Shown: positions 15,724 to 23,385 of the stretch, in pieces
Position numbering within the stretch: the first letter of the stretch is position 1
How the letters are laid out: each line of letters starts with the position of its first letter
From: Pseudomonadota bacterium
GTDB lineage: Bacteria > Bdellovibrionota > Bdellovibrionia > Bdellovibrionales > Bdellovibrionaceae
Direction: 5' to 3'
Assembly (NCBI GenBank): GCA_021300175.1
Contig: JAJTIC010000009.1
Location: 1 to 33,104 of the forward strand
Length of the DNA stretch: 33,104 nt
Position numbers and translations under genes: made by a program
Notes under the pieces: model-generated
What the model was told of the DNA's origin: nothing
Seen by the model: only the letters and a program-made list of their open reading frames with translations
Databases searched by the model: none

Positions 15724-16371
15724 ATGGGAATTGCTGTAGAAAATATCTCAAAAAGTTTTGGATCGACCAAGGTTCTAAAAAATCTTTCTTTTACGATCAA
15801 TGAGGGTGAATTCCTTGCCATCAACGGAAAGTCGGGGTCCGGCAAAACGACCCTCCTTTATATTCTTAGTACACTGGACAAGCCTACTGAGGGACGAATT
15901 CTTATCGATCACCGGGATCCTCATGAGATGACCGTTGAAGAATTGCATTCTTTCAGAAATGAGAATCTTGGATTTATTTTTCAGTTTCATTATCTGCTGC
16001 CGGAACTGACCGCTTTAGAAAATATCACTCTCCCCGCGCGCAAAACCCGGCGGCAAGAGGAGTTCATTCAACGGGGAAAAGAGCTCCTGAAACAATTTGA
16101 CCTTGTTGGCAAAGAGTCAAGACTTGCCTCGGAACTCTCGGGCGGTGAGCAACAAAGAGTCGCTATAGCCCGCGCTCTGCTCTTAAAGCCCAAGTACATT
16201 TTTGCTGATGAGCCAACTGGCTCACTGGACACTGCAAATTCAGAGAAAGTTATTGATTCGCTCATTGAAATTAATAAAGAGCTAGGAACTACTATCATTT
16301 TGGTCACTCATGATCCTGATTATGCAGCACTCGCAAAACGAAAGCTCCATTTAGTGGACGGATCCCTGTGA
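15724..16371 (+). CDS. ABC transporter ATPase, LolD/MacB type
   Basis: A 215-residue ATPase with Walker A GKSGSGKT (35-42), Q-loop FQFHYLLPELTALEN, signature LSGGEQQR (138-145), Walker B YIFADEPTGSLD (D162, E163) and the switch histidine in LVTHDP. The LDxPTxG and TALEN segments are typical of the LolD/MacB subgroup. ATG directly follows the permease TAG. It powers the exporter built by the two preceding genes. Confidence 0.93.
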   Translation: MGIAVENISKSFGSTKVLKNLSFTINEGEFLAINGKSGSGKTTLLYILSTLDKPTEGRILIDHRDPHEMTVEELHSFRNENLGFIFQFHYLLPELTALENITLPARKTRRQEEFIQRGKELLKQFDLVGKESRLASELSGGEQQRVAIARALLLKPKYIFADEPTGSLDTANSEKVIDSLIEINKELGTTIILVTHDPDYAALAKRKLHLVDGSL

Positions 16372-16400
16372 ATTTAACCCTGCAGACCAAGGACTTATAA

Positions 16401-18932
16401 ATGCCCCAAATTTCCAATCAGCGGATCCAGCATCTTGGCCCCAGGAAATTGGGATTGGGACCACAGGAAATTGAGGACCAACGAAAAATTTATGGACTGA
16501 ATGAAATTCTAGAGGATTCAAAAAACAAGACTTTAGAGGTTCTCAAAGACACTCTGAAAGATCCGATGATTTGGTTTCTTCTAGGAATCGGTGTCGTTTT
16601 TACGCTCCTCGGACAATTAAGTGAATCCATTGTCCTCTTTCTCGCCATCATTCCTCTCGTCGTCATGGATGCCCTTCTGCACTGGAGAACTCAGTCTTCG
16701 GTCACTCTTTTGCGGAAAGAACTTTCAGAACCAGTCTCAGTTTTTCGAGGAGATCAGATTCAAAGTGTTGATGCGAGGATGCTTGTCCCCGGTGATCTCG
16801 TTGTTGTCCGCCCTGGTGGCTATGTCCCTGCTGACGGGATTTTTGAAATGGCTCAAGAGCTTCAGATCGACGAATCAACATTGACTGGAGAGTCATTGCC
16901 AATTTTCAAAAAAGCCTATTCAGGCAGCCTTCTTGGAACTCAGAACATTATTTTGCTCCCCACGCAAAATCTGACTGCAGGTTATGCAGGTACACGAATT
17001 CTCAGTGGCACGGGCCACCTGCGAGTGACCAACACAGGCACCGAGACGATGTATGGCCAAGTTCTTTTGAGTGTTGCTTCCGTAAAACATCAACAGACAC
17101 CTTTGCAGATCTCCATACAAAATCTTGTGAAGTTGCTGATCGGGGCAGCGGGCTTGTTGTGTGTGGTTCTCGCTTTCGTCCGGATTGTTCAAGGACATGG
17201 ATGGTTAGACGCAGTACTTAGCTCTGCCACTTTGGCGATCGCAGCATTTCCTGAAGAATTTCCTGTGGTTTTTTCATTTTTTCTTGGGGTCGGTGTTTAT
17301 CGCCTGGCTAAGCGACGTGCTCTTGTCCGGCGAGCTGTCTCTATCGAAAATATTGGAAGAGTCAGCGTGATTTGTACTGACAAAACGGGGACTCTCACCC
17401 GTGGTCTTCTTGAACTTTCTCATTTTGAATTCGCTCCCAGTCTGGATCCGAGAGAACTGCAAAATCTGATTGAGTCTGCCGTCGATCCGATGAGCAACGA
17501 TCCTATCGACTTGGCCCTTCGAAATCGATCTTCATCTCTGAACTTAGCGAATTGGACACGCATAAAAGTTTTTCCTTTCACAGAGGACAGAAAAAAGGAA
17601 ACTGTGATTCTGACTCTGCCGACGGGTGAAACCTTAGCCGTTGTCAAAGGATCTCCTGAAACACTTCTGAGAATGACTTCCCTGTCGACCCAGGAGCAAG
17701 AGGAATGGCTGAAGAAAGTGAGCAAGTGGGCCCGCGAGGGAAGCAAAGTCCTTGGATTCTCACGACGAAGATTAGTTTCTGGAAAATTAGAATTGAATCA
17801 CGAGCCGAACAGTGAATTTGAATTCTGTGGGCTGTTGATCTTCAAAGACGCCGTCCGCCCCGAAGTGCGCCCGGCTTTAAATTACTGCCGCTCTAGTGGA
17901 ATTCGCGTGCTCATGCTGACAGGCGACCATCTGGAGACAGCTCTTTCTGTGGCTCGCGATATTGGTTTGGGCGGAGATTCACCAAAAGGAATTTCCGCAT
18001 TTGATCGGTCGGAAATTTTCAACCGAGAGGATCTCGCATCCACGGCCAACCAACTGAGAGAGCTTGATCTCGTTGCCCGGTGCAGTCCTTTGGAAAAACT
18101 AAAAATCGTTGAGGCTCTCAAATCCGCAGGCGAAACTGTCGCAGTGACAGGAGATGGTGTCAACGATGTCCCAGCTCTGAAATCAGCAGATATCGGGATT
18201 GCCATGGGCGAGAGAGGTTCCACCAGTGCTAAAGAAGTCGCTTCTATTATTTTGATGGATGACAACTTCACAACGATTGTTGGCGCTATCCAAGAAGGCC
18301 GACAGCTCTTTCTGAACTTACAAAAAAGTTTTTCATACCTCCTGATGATACATGTGCCTTTTGTTGTGACGGCAGCTTTGATTCCTTTGATGGGCTACCC
18401 TCTGATTTATTTGCCTCTTCATATCGTTTGGCTAGAGCTTATTATTCATCCAACTGCCCTCTTTGGATTCCAGCAAGCAGCAGATCTCAAAGCACCGAGT
18501 TCTCGGCAAAGAAAGAACTTCTTTGATCGTCTGGAACTTGTTCGCACACTTGTTCCCTCCATACTGATGACTTTGATCATGGTTCTTCTCTTCACGCAGA
18601 CCATAGGTCCCGGTGGCTCCGTCAGCGAAGCTCGAACTATATCACTCGTACTGCTGATCTTCTGGAGCGCAGGCAGCTTAGCAGTCTTAACAAGTCTCAG
18701 AACCTTGGCTGCAAAGCTCATTTTCGGAATCACAATTTTTTCAACGATTCTTGTTGTCCAATGGTCTTTTCTCGCAGATTTACTTGGACTCAGCACCCTT
18801 CAGGTCCATCACTGGACTTCGATCATTTTATGGGCAGGATTTGGCTTGAGCGTGAACTGGTTCTTTCAGAGATTTTTTCATACATTGAAATGGCTCTATA
18901 CCCCTAACAACAATCCATCGAGAATTTTATGA
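16401..18932 (+). CDS. P2-like cation-transporting P-type ATPase of unusual specificity
   Basis: An 843-residue P-type ATPase. In order: an N-terminal cation-ATPase segment, the actuator domain with TLTGESLP, membrane helix 4 with PEEFP (284-288), the phosphorylation site CTDKTGTLTRG (D327), the KGSPE nucleotide-binding motif, MLTGDH and the hinge TGDGVNDVPALKSADIGIAMG. Helices 5-10 close the protein. Ca2+ pumps of this class normally have PEGLP in helix 4 and N-x-x-T-D in helix 6. Here the latter region reads WLELIIHPTALFGF, so the ion is probably not simply Ca2+. It follows the ABC genes by 29 bases with AGGA before its ATG. Confidence 0.88.
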   Translation: MPQISNQRIQHLGPRKLGLGPQEIEDQRKIYGLNEILEDSKNKTLEVLKDTLKDPMIWFLLGIGVVFTLLGQLSESIVLFLAIIPLVVMDALLHWRTQSSVTLLRKELSEPVSVFRGDQIQSVDARMLVPGDLVVVRPGGYVPADGIFEMAQELQIDESTLTGESLPIFKKAYSGSLLGTQNIILLPTQNLTAGYAGTRILSGTGHLRVTNTGTETMYGQVLLSVASVKHQQTPLQISIQNLVKLLIGAAGLLCVVLAFVRIVQGHGWLDAVLSSATLAIAAFPEEFPVVFSFFLGVGVYRLAKRRALVRRAVSIENIGRVSVICTDKTGTLTRGLLELSHFEFAPSLDPRELQNLIESAVDPMSNDPIDLALRNRSSSLNLANWTRIKVFPFTEDRKKETVILTLPTGETLAVVKGSPETLLRMTSLSTQEQEEWLKKVSKWAREGSKVLGFSRRRLVSGKLELNHEPNSEFEFCGLLIFKDAVRPEVRPALNYCRSSGIRVLMLTGDHLETALSVARDIGLGGDSPKGISAFDRSEIFNREDLASTANQLRELDLVARCSPLEKLKIVEALKSAGETVAVTGDGVNDVPALKSADIGIAMGERGSTSAKEVASIILMDDNFTTIVGAIQEGRQLFLNLQKSFSYLLMIHVPFVVTAALIPLMGYPLIYLPLHIVWLELIIHPTALFGFQQAADLKAPSSRQRKNFFDRLELVRTLVPSILMTLIMVLLFTQTIGPGGSVSEARTISLVLLIFWSAGSLAVLTSLRTLAAKLIFGITIFSTILVVQWSFLADLLGLSTLQVHHWTSIILWAGFGLSVNWFFQRFFHTLKWLYTPNNNPSRIL

Positions 18933-19348
18933 CCGAACAAAGACTTTACTGGCTCAAAATGCTTCGCTATGGCTGTCTCTTTATCTTGGTCACTGGGTTT
19001 TTGCCCTTGTTCGCAGTGTTGCCGACTACCGAAGGGCCTTGGAGACTCTTTTTTGATGTGCTGACTTGGCCAGTCGATAATTTTCCCAGCACTTTCACAG
19101 ATTCAGAACGACAACTGAGTGCCGTTCTCGGGGGCGTCCTTTGTGGTTGGGCTTGGCTTCTTTACAAACTAGCAGATCCAGCAGTCTTCACAGAAAAAAT
19201 CAGAAAGCTCATGGTTCAGTCGGGATGGGTTTGGTTCATTTTAGATAGCGGAGGGTCAATTCTGGCAGGCCTGCCGCTCAATGCGCTCAGCAATGTAAGT
19301 TTCGCTGTGATCTTGCTAGGCCCACTATGGAAGCTTCGTACAAACTGA
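18929..19348 (+). CDS. Small membrane protein of unknown function
   Basis: A 139-residue protein with about four hydrophobic segments, including CLFILVTGFLPLFAVLP, LGGVLCGWAWLLYKLA and a final LSNVSFAVILLGPLW. No family motif was recognised. Its ATG overlaps the P-type ATPase stop by 4 bases (ATGA), so it is very likely made with the pump. It could be an accessory subunit, but nothing in the sequence proves this. Confidence 0.75.
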   Translation: MTEQRLYWLKMLRYGCLFILVTGFLPLFAVLPTTEGPWRLFFDVLTWPVDNFPSTFTDSERQLSAVLGGVLCGWAWLLYKLADPAVFTEKIRKLMVQSGWVWFILDSGGSILAGLPLNALSNVSFAVILLGPLWKLRTN

Positions 19349-19567
19349 CAGCTCTTCGGCAGTGAGAGGTTCAAATAACATCATTCTGTATATCCGCGAT
19401 ATCTTAGACCATTTGTGATTTTCCTCGCAATATCCTAGCCTTAAGAAAATATATCCTTAGGGGAATGTACCAAACCATGGTACTTGTCTAGCAATAGCTC
19501 TCTTTAGGTTCATGTACATGGTGTTCATATTCCTCGAAAGTCAGCGCTCAAGACCTGAGGAGGTATT
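19349..19567 (+). promoter_or_regulatory. Long leader region of the RRM gene
   Basis: This 219-base gap has no plausible gene. It contains three ATATC-TAG-like repeats (19399-19407, 19430-19438, 19451-19460), a small perfect dyad GTACCA-AACCA-TGGTAC near 19467-19483 and the palindrome CATGTACATG near 19511-19520. A strong ribosome site, GAGGAGG, precedes the ATG. Genes for small RRM proteins in other bacteria often have long, structured 5' leaders; whether this one is transcribed is inference. Confidence 0.4.
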
Positions 19568-19846
19568 ATGAGTAAAAAACTGTATATTGGTAATTTGTCC
19601 TATTCGACCACTGATCAAACATTGGTAGATACTTTTTCACAGTGTGGAACTGTAGAATCAGCAAAAGTAATCATGGATCGCGAAACTGGCCGCAGCAAAG
19701 GCTTTGCTTTTGTTGAAATGTCTTCTGCTTCTGAAGCGCAAGCTTCAATTGCTAAGTTCAACGGCACAGACATGGGTGGACGTGCCATGAATGTCAGTGA
19801 GGCAAAACCTCAAGCCCCCCGAACTGGTTTCGGCAGCAGATACTAG
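19568..19846 (+). CDS. Small RRM-type RNA-binding protein
   Basis: A 92-residue protein made of one RNA-recognition motif. RNP2 is LYIGNLSY (5-12) and RNP1 is RSKGFAFVEM (43-52), with the aromatic residues for base stacking in place. The short tail SEAKPQAPRTGFGSRY is glycine/arginine-containing, like the cyanobacterial and proteobacterial Rbp proteins. These bind RNA and are often cold- or stress-regulated. GGAGG lies 5 bases before the ATG. An intrinsic terminator follows 20 bases after the stop. Confidence 0.93.
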   Translation: MSKKLYIGNLSYSTTDQTLVDTFSQCGTVESAKVIMDRETGRSKGFAFVEMSSASEAQASIAKFNGTDMGGRAMNVSEAKPQAPRTGFGSRY

Positions 19847-19865
19847 TTTCATTTCAAAAAATTGG

Positions 19866-19895
19866 AAAAGCCGGCTCATCAGAGTCGGCTTTTTT
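19866..19895 (+). terminator. Intrinsic terminator after the RRM gene
   Basis: AAAAGCCGGCTC (19866-19877) pairs with GAGTCGGCTTTT (19882-19893) across the loop ATCA, with one G-U pair, and runs into a T-tract (TTTTTT to 19895). This is a good Rho-independent terminator. The ribosome site of the next gene begins only 4 bases later. Confidence 0.88.
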
Positions 19896-19908
19896 GTTAA
19901 GGAGTTCC

Positions 19909-20382
19909 ATGGATGCCCAAGTGATCTCTTTTAAATGCACTCTTCGAAATGCTCTGGGCCAGTTCATTAGCAGCACTTATAACAAAGATGTACTGACCAT
20001 TGCAGATCCACCAATAAAAGGCCCACTCTCTGGATTAAACCGAAATCTTAAAGACCTCAAAAAAGGTGAAAGGCGGACTTTCAAAGTTTTAGCTCAAGAA
20101 GCTTATGGTCTTTATGATCCGAGTAAAGTAATTCTATTTCCAAAAAACAAGCTGCCGGACAATGTCAAAGTTGGAGAACGAGTCAAAATTTACGGGAAAA
20201 GCGGCAAGCTTCGAACTTACCTCGTCAGTGATTTGCGCCAAGATTTTGCCTCTTTAGACGAGAACCATCCCCTGGCTGGCCAAGATTTGATTTTTGAAGT
20301 TGAAGCACTGGCCGCACGGAAGGCCACTGATGATGAGATTGAGGAAGCCCTCAATCCCGTTCAGCAACAGCTTCTGCACTAA
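19909..20382 (+). CDS. SlyD-like FKBP-type peptidyl-prolyl isomerase
   Basis: A 157-residue FKBP/SlyD-fold protein. It begins with a strand-rich half (FKCTLRNALGQFISST, GLNRNLKDLKKGER), continues through an inserted-flap region and ends with LDENHPLAGQDLIFEVE, the SlyD hallmark LDxNHPLAGxxLxFxV. It likely speeds proline isomerisation and acts as a chaperone in the cytosol. A histidine-rich metal-binding tail, as in E. coli SlyD, is absent. The start is ATG 19909 with AAGGAG 4 bases upstream; a longer frame begins inside the terminator and is rejected. Confidence 0.88.
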   Translation: MDAQVISFKCTLRNALGQFISSTYNKDVLTIADPPIKGPLSGLNRNLKDLKKGERRTFKVLAQEAYGLYDPSKVILFPKNKLPDNVKVGERVKIYGKSGKLRTYLVSDLRQDFASLDENHPLAGQDLIFEVEALAARKATDDEIEEALNPVQQQLLH

Positions 20383-20490
20383 CTAGCCTTCTTCGATTTG
20401 GCGAAGAACCTCATTGATTGTAGCAGCGTCGATTTGAGCACGCCTCAAGAGCCGCCGGATTTGATCAAAAGCTCTCTCATTGCCAAGCAC
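20383..20490 (-). CDS. Possible 35-residue protein or gene remnant
   Basis: Between the FKBP and RadD genes a minus-strand frame runs from GTG 20490 to TAG 20383. It encodes LGNERAFDQIRRLLRRAQID followed by AATINEVLRQIEEG. The composition is helical and coding-like, but no ribosome site precedes the GTG and an in-frame stop lies two codons upstream of it. It could be the 3' remnant of a lost gene. No family was recognised. Confidence 0.25.
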   Translation of the reverse strand: MLGNERAFDQIRRLLRRAQIDAATINEVLRQIEEG

Positions 20491-20518
20491 AGACTAGTCA
20501 GCTAGTTTTCAAAGCACG

Positions 20519-22255
20519 ATGTATCAACTGCGACCCTATCAAAAAGAAGCTGTCGAAAGTACTTTACAATTCTTTCGTCGTCGGCGAGAGCCAGCTGTGA
20601 TAGTTCTTCCCACGGGTGCTGGGAAAAGCTTAGTGATCGCAGAGCTTGCTAAAATTGCGAAAGGCCGCGTGCTGGTGCTCGCTCATGTGAAAGAGCTCGT
20701 GGAGCAGAACCATCAAAAGTACACGAGCTATGGACTTGAAGCTGGAATTTTTTCGGCAAGCTTGGGTAAGAAAGAATCCCAGCAGAAAGCGATTTTCGGA
20801 AGTGTGCAATCGGTGGCAAGAGCCGATGATTCTTTTTTCGAAAACTTTAGTTTACTCGTCATCGACGAATGCCACCGAGTTGCCGAAGAAGGGTCCACCC
20901 AATATCAAGAGATCATTCAAAAGCTCACCGAAAAAAATCCACAACTCGCTATTCTAGGACTCACGGCGACTCCCTATCGACTGGGAATGGGCTGGATCTT
21001 TGAAGTGGGCTTCAATGGCGAAATTAAAACGGATCAAAAGCGATTCTTCAAACAGTGTGTTTATGAGCTCCCACTTTCTTACATGATTCAGAACCGTTTC
21101 CTCACGACACCAGTGAAAGTCGATATCCCGGTGACCTGCTATGATTTCTCACAGCTCTTCGAGAAAGGTGAATCTTACACGACAGCTCAAGTGGAAGAAG
21201 TTCTTAAAAACCAGAAGCGACTGACCCCTTTGATTGTGAACAACATTGTGGATATTGCTGAAAAGTATCACCGCAAAGGGGTGATGATTTTTTCAAGCAC
21301 AGTCAAACATGCTGAAGAAATTATGGAGTGCTTGCCCAAAGACCAATCCAGAGTCGTCTTAGGGGACACAGACATTCATGAACGCGATCAAATTGTGGAA
21401 GAATTTAAGCAGCGAAAATTTAAATACCTCGTGAACGTCTCAGTGCTCACCACGGGTTTTGATGCTCCCCATGTGGATGTCATCGCAATTATGCGGCCCA
21501 CAGAATCCAATGCCCTTTATCAGCAAATTATTGGCCGTGGCCTGCGCTTGAGCGAAGGGAAGAAAGATTGTTACATCCTCGATTATACGGGGATGAGCCA
21601 TGATATTTTTGCTCCGACTGTTAAAGACAAGAAACCAGCAAAGGACACTGTACCGGTCAGGATTCCTTGTCCTGAATGCGAGTTCGAGAATGACTTTTGG
21701 GGCTATGTGGATGACGAAGGGATGGTCATTGAACATTATGGCAGGCGCTGCCAAGGCGGGATTCGCGACTCCAAGACCTGGGAAGTCAGACCCTGCGGGT
21801 ATCTTTTTCGATTCAAAATCTGTCACATCTGTAGCGAGAAAAATGATGTGACGGCCAGGGAATGTGTAGGCTGTAAAGCCGTGCTGATAGATGCAGATGC
21901 CAAACTCAAACAAGCACGGCTCTCAAAAAAGGCTCATGTGATGGAACCCGATCGAATCGAGTTCAATGAAAAGACAGACAAAAATGGAAATCACTATTTG
22001 GAAGTTCGTTATTACGATTGGAATGGGCATTACTTGAGCGAAGCTTTCTTTTTTAATAATCCAACAGCCATTAAAAAGTTCAATATCAATTTCTTGCGTT
22101 CGCACTTGCGCAGGCCGGAACTTGCTATGGATATGAATTCACCAAAAGAGTTTTTGAAGTACCAGGTCCTGATGCGAAAGCCTTCGTACGTCATTGCTCG
22201 TAAGCAAGAGCAATTCTGGCGCATCACTGAGAAAATTTTTTCTGAAGAGCTTTGA
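20519..22255 (+). CDS. radD: RadD-family SF2 DEAD/DEAH-box ATPase
   Basis: A 578-residue protein that matches E. coli RadD (586 residues) along its whole length. The N-terminus is LRPYQKEAVEST; Walker A is PTGAGKS (31-37), motif II DECHR (116-120), motif III TATPYR, and motif VI QQIIGRGLRLS. The C-terminal third keeps the four-cysteine zinc segments (CPECEF, then CHICSEKNDVTARECVGC) and the FWRITEKIF end. RadD helps RecA-mediated strand exchange and double-strand break repair. The ATG at 20519 gives the same N-terminal length as RadD; its ribosome site is weak. Confidence 0.93.
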   Translation: MYQLRPYQKEAVESTLQFFRRRREPAVIVLPTGAGKSLVIAELAKIAKGRVLVLAHVKELVEQNHQKYTSYGLEAGIFSASLGKKESQQKAIFGSVQSVARADDSFFENFSLLVIDECHRVAEEGSTQYQEIIQKLTEKNPQLAILGLTATPYRLGMGWIFEVGFNGEIKTDQKRFFKQCVYELPLSYMIQNRFLTTPVKVDIPVTCYDFSQLFEKGESYTTAQVEEVLKNQKRLTPLIVNNIVDIAEKYHRKGVMIFSSTVKHAEEIMECLPKDQSRVVLGDTDIHERDQIVEEFKQRKFKYLVNVSVLTTGFDAPHVDVIAIMRPTESNALYQQIIGRGLRLSEGKKDCYILDYTGMSHDIFAPTVKDKKPAKDTVPVRIPCPECEFENDFWGYVDDEGMVIEHYGRRCQGGIRDSKTWEVRPCGYLFRFKICHICSEKNDVTARECVGCKAVLIDADAKLKQARLSKKAHVMEPDRIEFNEKTDKNGNHYLEVRYYDWNGHYLSEAFFFNNPTAIKKFNINFLRSHLRRPELAMDMNSPKEFLKYQVLMRKPSYVIARKQEQFWRITEKIFSEEL

Positions 22256-22263
22256 AGTTGACG

Positions 22264-22881
22264 CTAGTTACTAGGTCCTTTGTTTCCCGCGAGAGGAAGC
22301 TTCCAACCTCTGCGCACTGCTGATAATCGTAATCCAAAACACGCACTCGCTCCGGCCAAAGCGACGATTTCCTGAGGGAAACTTAATCCATGCCCAATCA
22401 CTACCACGACCGCTCCGATCAAAGCCGCAGTGGCATAGAAATCTCCCCGAAGGATTGCTGGTGTTTCATTGCTGAGCACATCCCTGAGAACTCCTCCGCC
22501 CACACCGCTGAGCATTCCCAAGATCGCCGCCGGAACGGGGCCAAGTCCCAGTTGAAGGGCCTTCAATGTTCCATTCACAGAAAAAAGTGCAAGGCCCGCT
22601 CCATCAAAAATCAGAACTGCGCTTCGAAGACGATCAACAAAATGATACTTATAGAATACCAAAACACCCGCAAGGACCGAGACTCCCAGGTAGCGCCAAT
22701 CTGCAATTGCAAGGGGTGGAACAGATCCCAGCAACAGATCTCTTAATACGCCCCCAGCATTACCGGCTGCAAAGGCCAATACGAAAACACCAAAAATATC
22801 AAGACGCCGTTGAACCCCAACCATCGCGCCACTGAGTGCAAAAACAAATGTTCCAAACAGATCGAGAATCAGTAAAGTCAT
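22264..22881 (-). CDS. TRIC-type cation channel family protein (YicG/UPF0126)
   Basis: A 205-residue membrane protein with seven hydrophobic segments and the two G-G-x-x-RD motifs of the family: GNAGGVLRDLLLG in the first repeat and GVGGGVLRDVL in the second. The first helix region FGTFVFALSGAMVGVQRRLDIFG is also typical. Characterised bacterial TRIC proteins form trimeric K+-permeable channels. It converges on radD with an 8-base gap. Confidence 0.9.
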   Translation of the reverse strand: MTLLILDLFGTFVFALSGAMVGVQRRLDIFGVFVLAFAAGNAGGVLRDLLLGSVPPLAIADWRYLGVSVLAGVLVFYKYHFVDRLRSAVLIFDGAGLALFSVNGTLKALQLGLGPVPAAILGMLSGVGGGVLRDVLSNETPAILRGDFYATAALIGAVVVVIGHGLSFPQEIVALAGASACFGLRLSAVRRGWKLPLAGNKGPSN

Positions 22882-22912
22882 TACTCAAAGTATCCTGGCA
22901 GCTTCAGCTGAG

Positions 22913-23218
22913 TCAAATCCCCATGTCGCTCGTTTGTCCACGCCATGCAGGTCGAACCTTTTGATGTCGGATCAATCGATTCACATCGGCTCGTGAGCCA
23001 TATTTAATCAAGGCTTTGTGAGTGATTTTTCCTTTGGCTGTCATCGAAGACACGCTGAACCCCAGAATCCTCCTTGAGGGAGTGGCAATAGCCAAGGTGA
23101 CTGAGAGGGGTTTACAATTGGAGTGTTCAAAAGTCTCAAGGTCATTGAATTCGATCATCTGTGAAGGAGGGTGATTGCGGTTGTGTCCCCGTAGCTTGAC
23201 TAACGAGAGAATTTGCAA
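22913..23218 (-). pseudogene. Truncated DDE-type transposase remnant
   Basis: A 101-codon fragment. The part IEFNDLETFEHSNCKPLSVT with LAIATPSRRILGFSVS resembles the first catalytic-Asp region of DDE transposases whose core reads FDDLETFEHTKCKPLS...TRRILGFEVS. The zinc-ribbon and HTH N-terminus is cut off by an in-frame TAG a few codons upstream of TTG 23218. The second half of the catalytic domain is missing after KYGSRADVN. I see no terminal inverted repeats. The family call is from memory of the motif, so it should be checked. Confidence 0.6.
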
Positions 23219-23385
23219 AAGAGAAAGAATCTATGTGATCAAGCTGACGCCACCTGACTCAGGATCGCTGACTCACAAAATCTTGGGAGAACCGCCCAGA
23301 CTGTCATTCAAGCTCGGCCTTTATCCGCAAATTTCAGTGCAAGTCCTGCGACAAGATCGTTGAGCTCGATCGAGGCAAGGGGATT
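23219..23385. other. Gap between the transposase remnant and the dehydrogenase gene
   Basis: I see no supported gene here. A plus-strand frame contains CHSSSAFIRKFQCKSCDK, which looks like a degenerate transposase zinc ribbon in the opposite orientation; a rearranged insertion-sequence scar would explain it. Confidence 0.3.

Noticed and set aside
23232-23385. Plus-strand zinc-ribbon-like peptide (CHSSSAFIRK then FQCKSC)
   Set aside because: It looks like a transposase zinc ribbon but one cysteine pair is incomplete, it has no start and no HTH after it. Kept only as a note in the gap entry.
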